Shown piece by piece: positions 6,834 through 7,908 of a DNA stretch of 7,908 nucleotides (positions within the stretch are counted from its first letter, which is position 1; every line of letters starts with the position of its first letter). The DNA is taken from the NCBI GenBank assembly GCA_900552885.1, contig USBM01000098.1, positions 1 through 7,908 of the forward strand, written 5' to 3'. The translations under genes and the position numbers were made by a program. The DNA comes from an uncultured Clostridium sp. (GTDB taxonomy: Bacteria > Bacillota > Clostridia > Lachnospirales > Lachnospiraceae). The notes beneath the pieces are model-generated. The model did not search any database, was not told where the DNA came from, and saw only the letters and a program-made list of their open reading frames with translations.

Positions 6834-7799
6834 ATGAAACAGGTTATTAAAATTACAACTATTATATCACTTTGCTTTATCTTGATCGGAATCGGTCTTG
6901 CCGGAAGCGGATATATGCTCGGTGGCAGCATGGATTGGTCCTATCTTCCATCTTCTAACCGCTTCTTTACTGAAAAAAATGCCAAGCATAAGATTATCAA
7001 AGAGGACTTAGATGCCTTCACAAACATTGATCTTGCTTGTGACGCTTATGATATCGTGATCACACAGGGAGATTCCTATTCCCTGTCTTATCCGGAATAC
7101 AACAATATCCATACAACTTATTCCATTGAAAATGATACTTTGAGGTTGGAAAGCAAAAGTGAACATACCATTAATTTTTCTCTTAGCGGAACTTCTTACT
7201 CTGATTATGCCTTAGTCCTTACCGTTCCTTCTAAGCAGGCACTGAATGAGATCACACTAAAAAGCTGCTCCGGTGATATAGAGCTTTCCCATCTGAATTT
7301 TGATCATATTAATGGAACTGCCAACTATGGTGATATTATCTTATCTCATCTGTCCGGCAATGCATTGGAATTGACCGCCGATGACGGCGATGTTACTATC
7401 TCGAACACCGAATTAACATCCGGCAATTTTGTTCTAAATTATGGTGACTTTGATATCTCTTCTACAAGTGTATCTGATTTCACGCTAGCAAATGATTCCG
7501 GTGATTTCTCTGCCGAGAAGTTCACCTCTGACAACGCAAATCTTAACCTGCATTACGGAGATGCAGACATCGAAGACTCCACCATCATGAATCTGACTGC
7601 AACCCTGGATTCCGGCGATTGTGACCTGGAACTGAAGGGACGCAAATCTGACTATAACCTTGATCTTACCTCCGACACAGACGATGTTGAAGTTAATGAC
7701 GAGGATGCTTCCGGTCATTACAATTATACCAGCGATACACCAAATACCATTCAGGTGTCCACACATTATGGAAGTATCTCATTAGACTTCACGCATTAA
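6834..7799 (+). CDS. Membrane-anchored DUF4097 beta-solenoid protein
   Basis: A 321-residue protein with a basic N-terminus (MKQVIK), a hydrophobic segment at about 7-30 that can act as an uncleaved anchor or signal peptide, and an exported acidic, Ser/Thr/Asp-rich domain. No convincing lipobox is seen (Cys14 lies inside the hydrophobic core). From residue 146 a tight turn motif (S/Y/D)-G-D recurs at 146, 165, 184, 203, 222, 241 and 260, a period of exactly 19, with Tyr-type and Ser/Asp-type turns alternating. Strand residues such as ELTADDGDVTIS and FVLNYGDFDIS flank the turns, fitting the right-handed beta-helix expected of DUF4097 (described as putative adhesin). Later turns are degenerate (TDD 282-284, YGS 312-314). 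It starts immediately after the HAAS stop codon, with GAAGG eight bases upstream. It is probably the outward-facing part of the PadR/HAAS cassette; its ligand is unknown. Confidence 0.88.
   Translation: MKQVIKITTIISLCFILIGIGLAGSGYMLGGSMDWSYLPSSNRFFTEKNAKHKIIKEDLDAFTNIDLACDAYDIVITQGDSYSLSYPEYNNIHTTYSIENDTLRLESKSEHTINFSLSGTSYSDYALVLTVPSKQALNEITLKSCSGDIELSHLNFDHINGTANYGDIILSHLSGNALELTADDGDVTISNTELTSGNFVLNYGDFDISSTSVSDFTLANDSGDFSAEKFTSDNANLNLHYGDADIEDSTIMNLTATLDSGDCDLELKGRKSDYNLDLTSDTDDVEVNDEDASGHYNYTSDTPNTIQVSTHYGSISLDFTH
7269..7667 (+). repeat. Seven 57-bp coding repeats (19-residue solenoid turns)
   Basis: Units begin at 7269, 7326, 7383, 7440, 7497, 7554 and 7611, each at a codon for Ser, Tyr or Asp followed by Gly-Asp. 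Spacing is exactly 57 bp with no insertion or deletion. The DNA between the turn codons is diverged, so these are old protein repeats maintained by fold, not recent tandem duplications. Confidence 0.75.
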
Positions 7800-7908
7800 A
7801 TTTATTACCCTTGCACAGCGTAAGTGACGGTGGACGCACGAAATGTTAGGTTGTGAATCGGTTGCAAGAATATAACATATCATCGCAGGCACGCTCTCGC
7901 TACTCATC

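Noticed and set aside
5937..7766. Minus-strand open frames opposite padR, HAAS and DUF4097 genes (5937-6275, 6332-6814, 7485-7766)
   Set aside because: No ribosome binding sites, and the coding evidence for the plus-strand families is clear; these are reverse-complement artefacts.
7788..7906. Minus-strand open frame entering from the right edge (ATG 7906 into the end of the DUF4097 gene)
   Set aside because: About 40 codons, starts at the edge with no visible ribosome binding site, overlaps the 3' end of a real gene and has no recognisable motif.

Overview
The window looks like a chromosomal segment from a low-to-moderate GC, Gram-positive Clostridia, most likely a member of the Lachnospiraceae. 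This is inferred from the A/T-rich codon use, the strong AGGAGG-type ribosome binding sites, the Bacillota-type SecA, and the PadR/HAAS(DUF1700)/DUF4097 cassette. The genus cannot be fixed from the sequence alone. Nothing in the window looks like a phage, transposon, integron, CRISPR array, tRNA or rRNA.

Left half, all on the minus strand (5792 down to 168): one apparent transcription unit, secA - prfB - cheW - hom. It starts at a sigma-A-type promoter (5764-5792) and ends at a strong intrinsic terminator (168-209). SecA is the ATPase of the Sec export machinery. prfB encodes peptide release factor 2 and is split by the classical in-frame TGA that needs a programmed +1 frameshift (CTT TGA at 3026-3031), so the true product is about 370 residues. 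cheW encodes a CheW-type chemotaxis coupling protein wedged between prfB and hom, translationally coupled to prfB. hom encodes homoserine dehydrogenase with a short, divergent C-terminal ACT-like region. Beyond the hom terminator, a separate minus-strand promoter (82-111) fires towards the left edge, where a gene too truncated to identify probably begins.

Right half, plus strand (5829 to 7799): a compact three-gene operon that diverges from secA. It encodes a PadR-family regulator, a HAAS/DUF1700 membrane protein with a cytoplasmic helical head, and a membrane-anchored DUF4097 protein whose exported part is a regular beta-solenoid with seven turns spaced exactly 19 residues apart. The genes overlap or abut. 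The promoter has a perfect -35 (TTGACA), a 17-bp spacer and a TATAGT -10, and a 23-bp near-perfect palindrome lies over the -10, as expected for an autoregulatory PadR operator. A 9-bp hairpin lies in the leader. Together the three genes resemble a transmembrane sensing or envelope-response cassette, but the signal and output are not known from sequence.

No wholly novel system is evident. The best leads are the PadR operator and leader structure, the strict 19-residue solenoid of the DUF4097 protein, the odd placement of cheW in a housekeeping operon, and the degenerate ACT-like tail of Hom.
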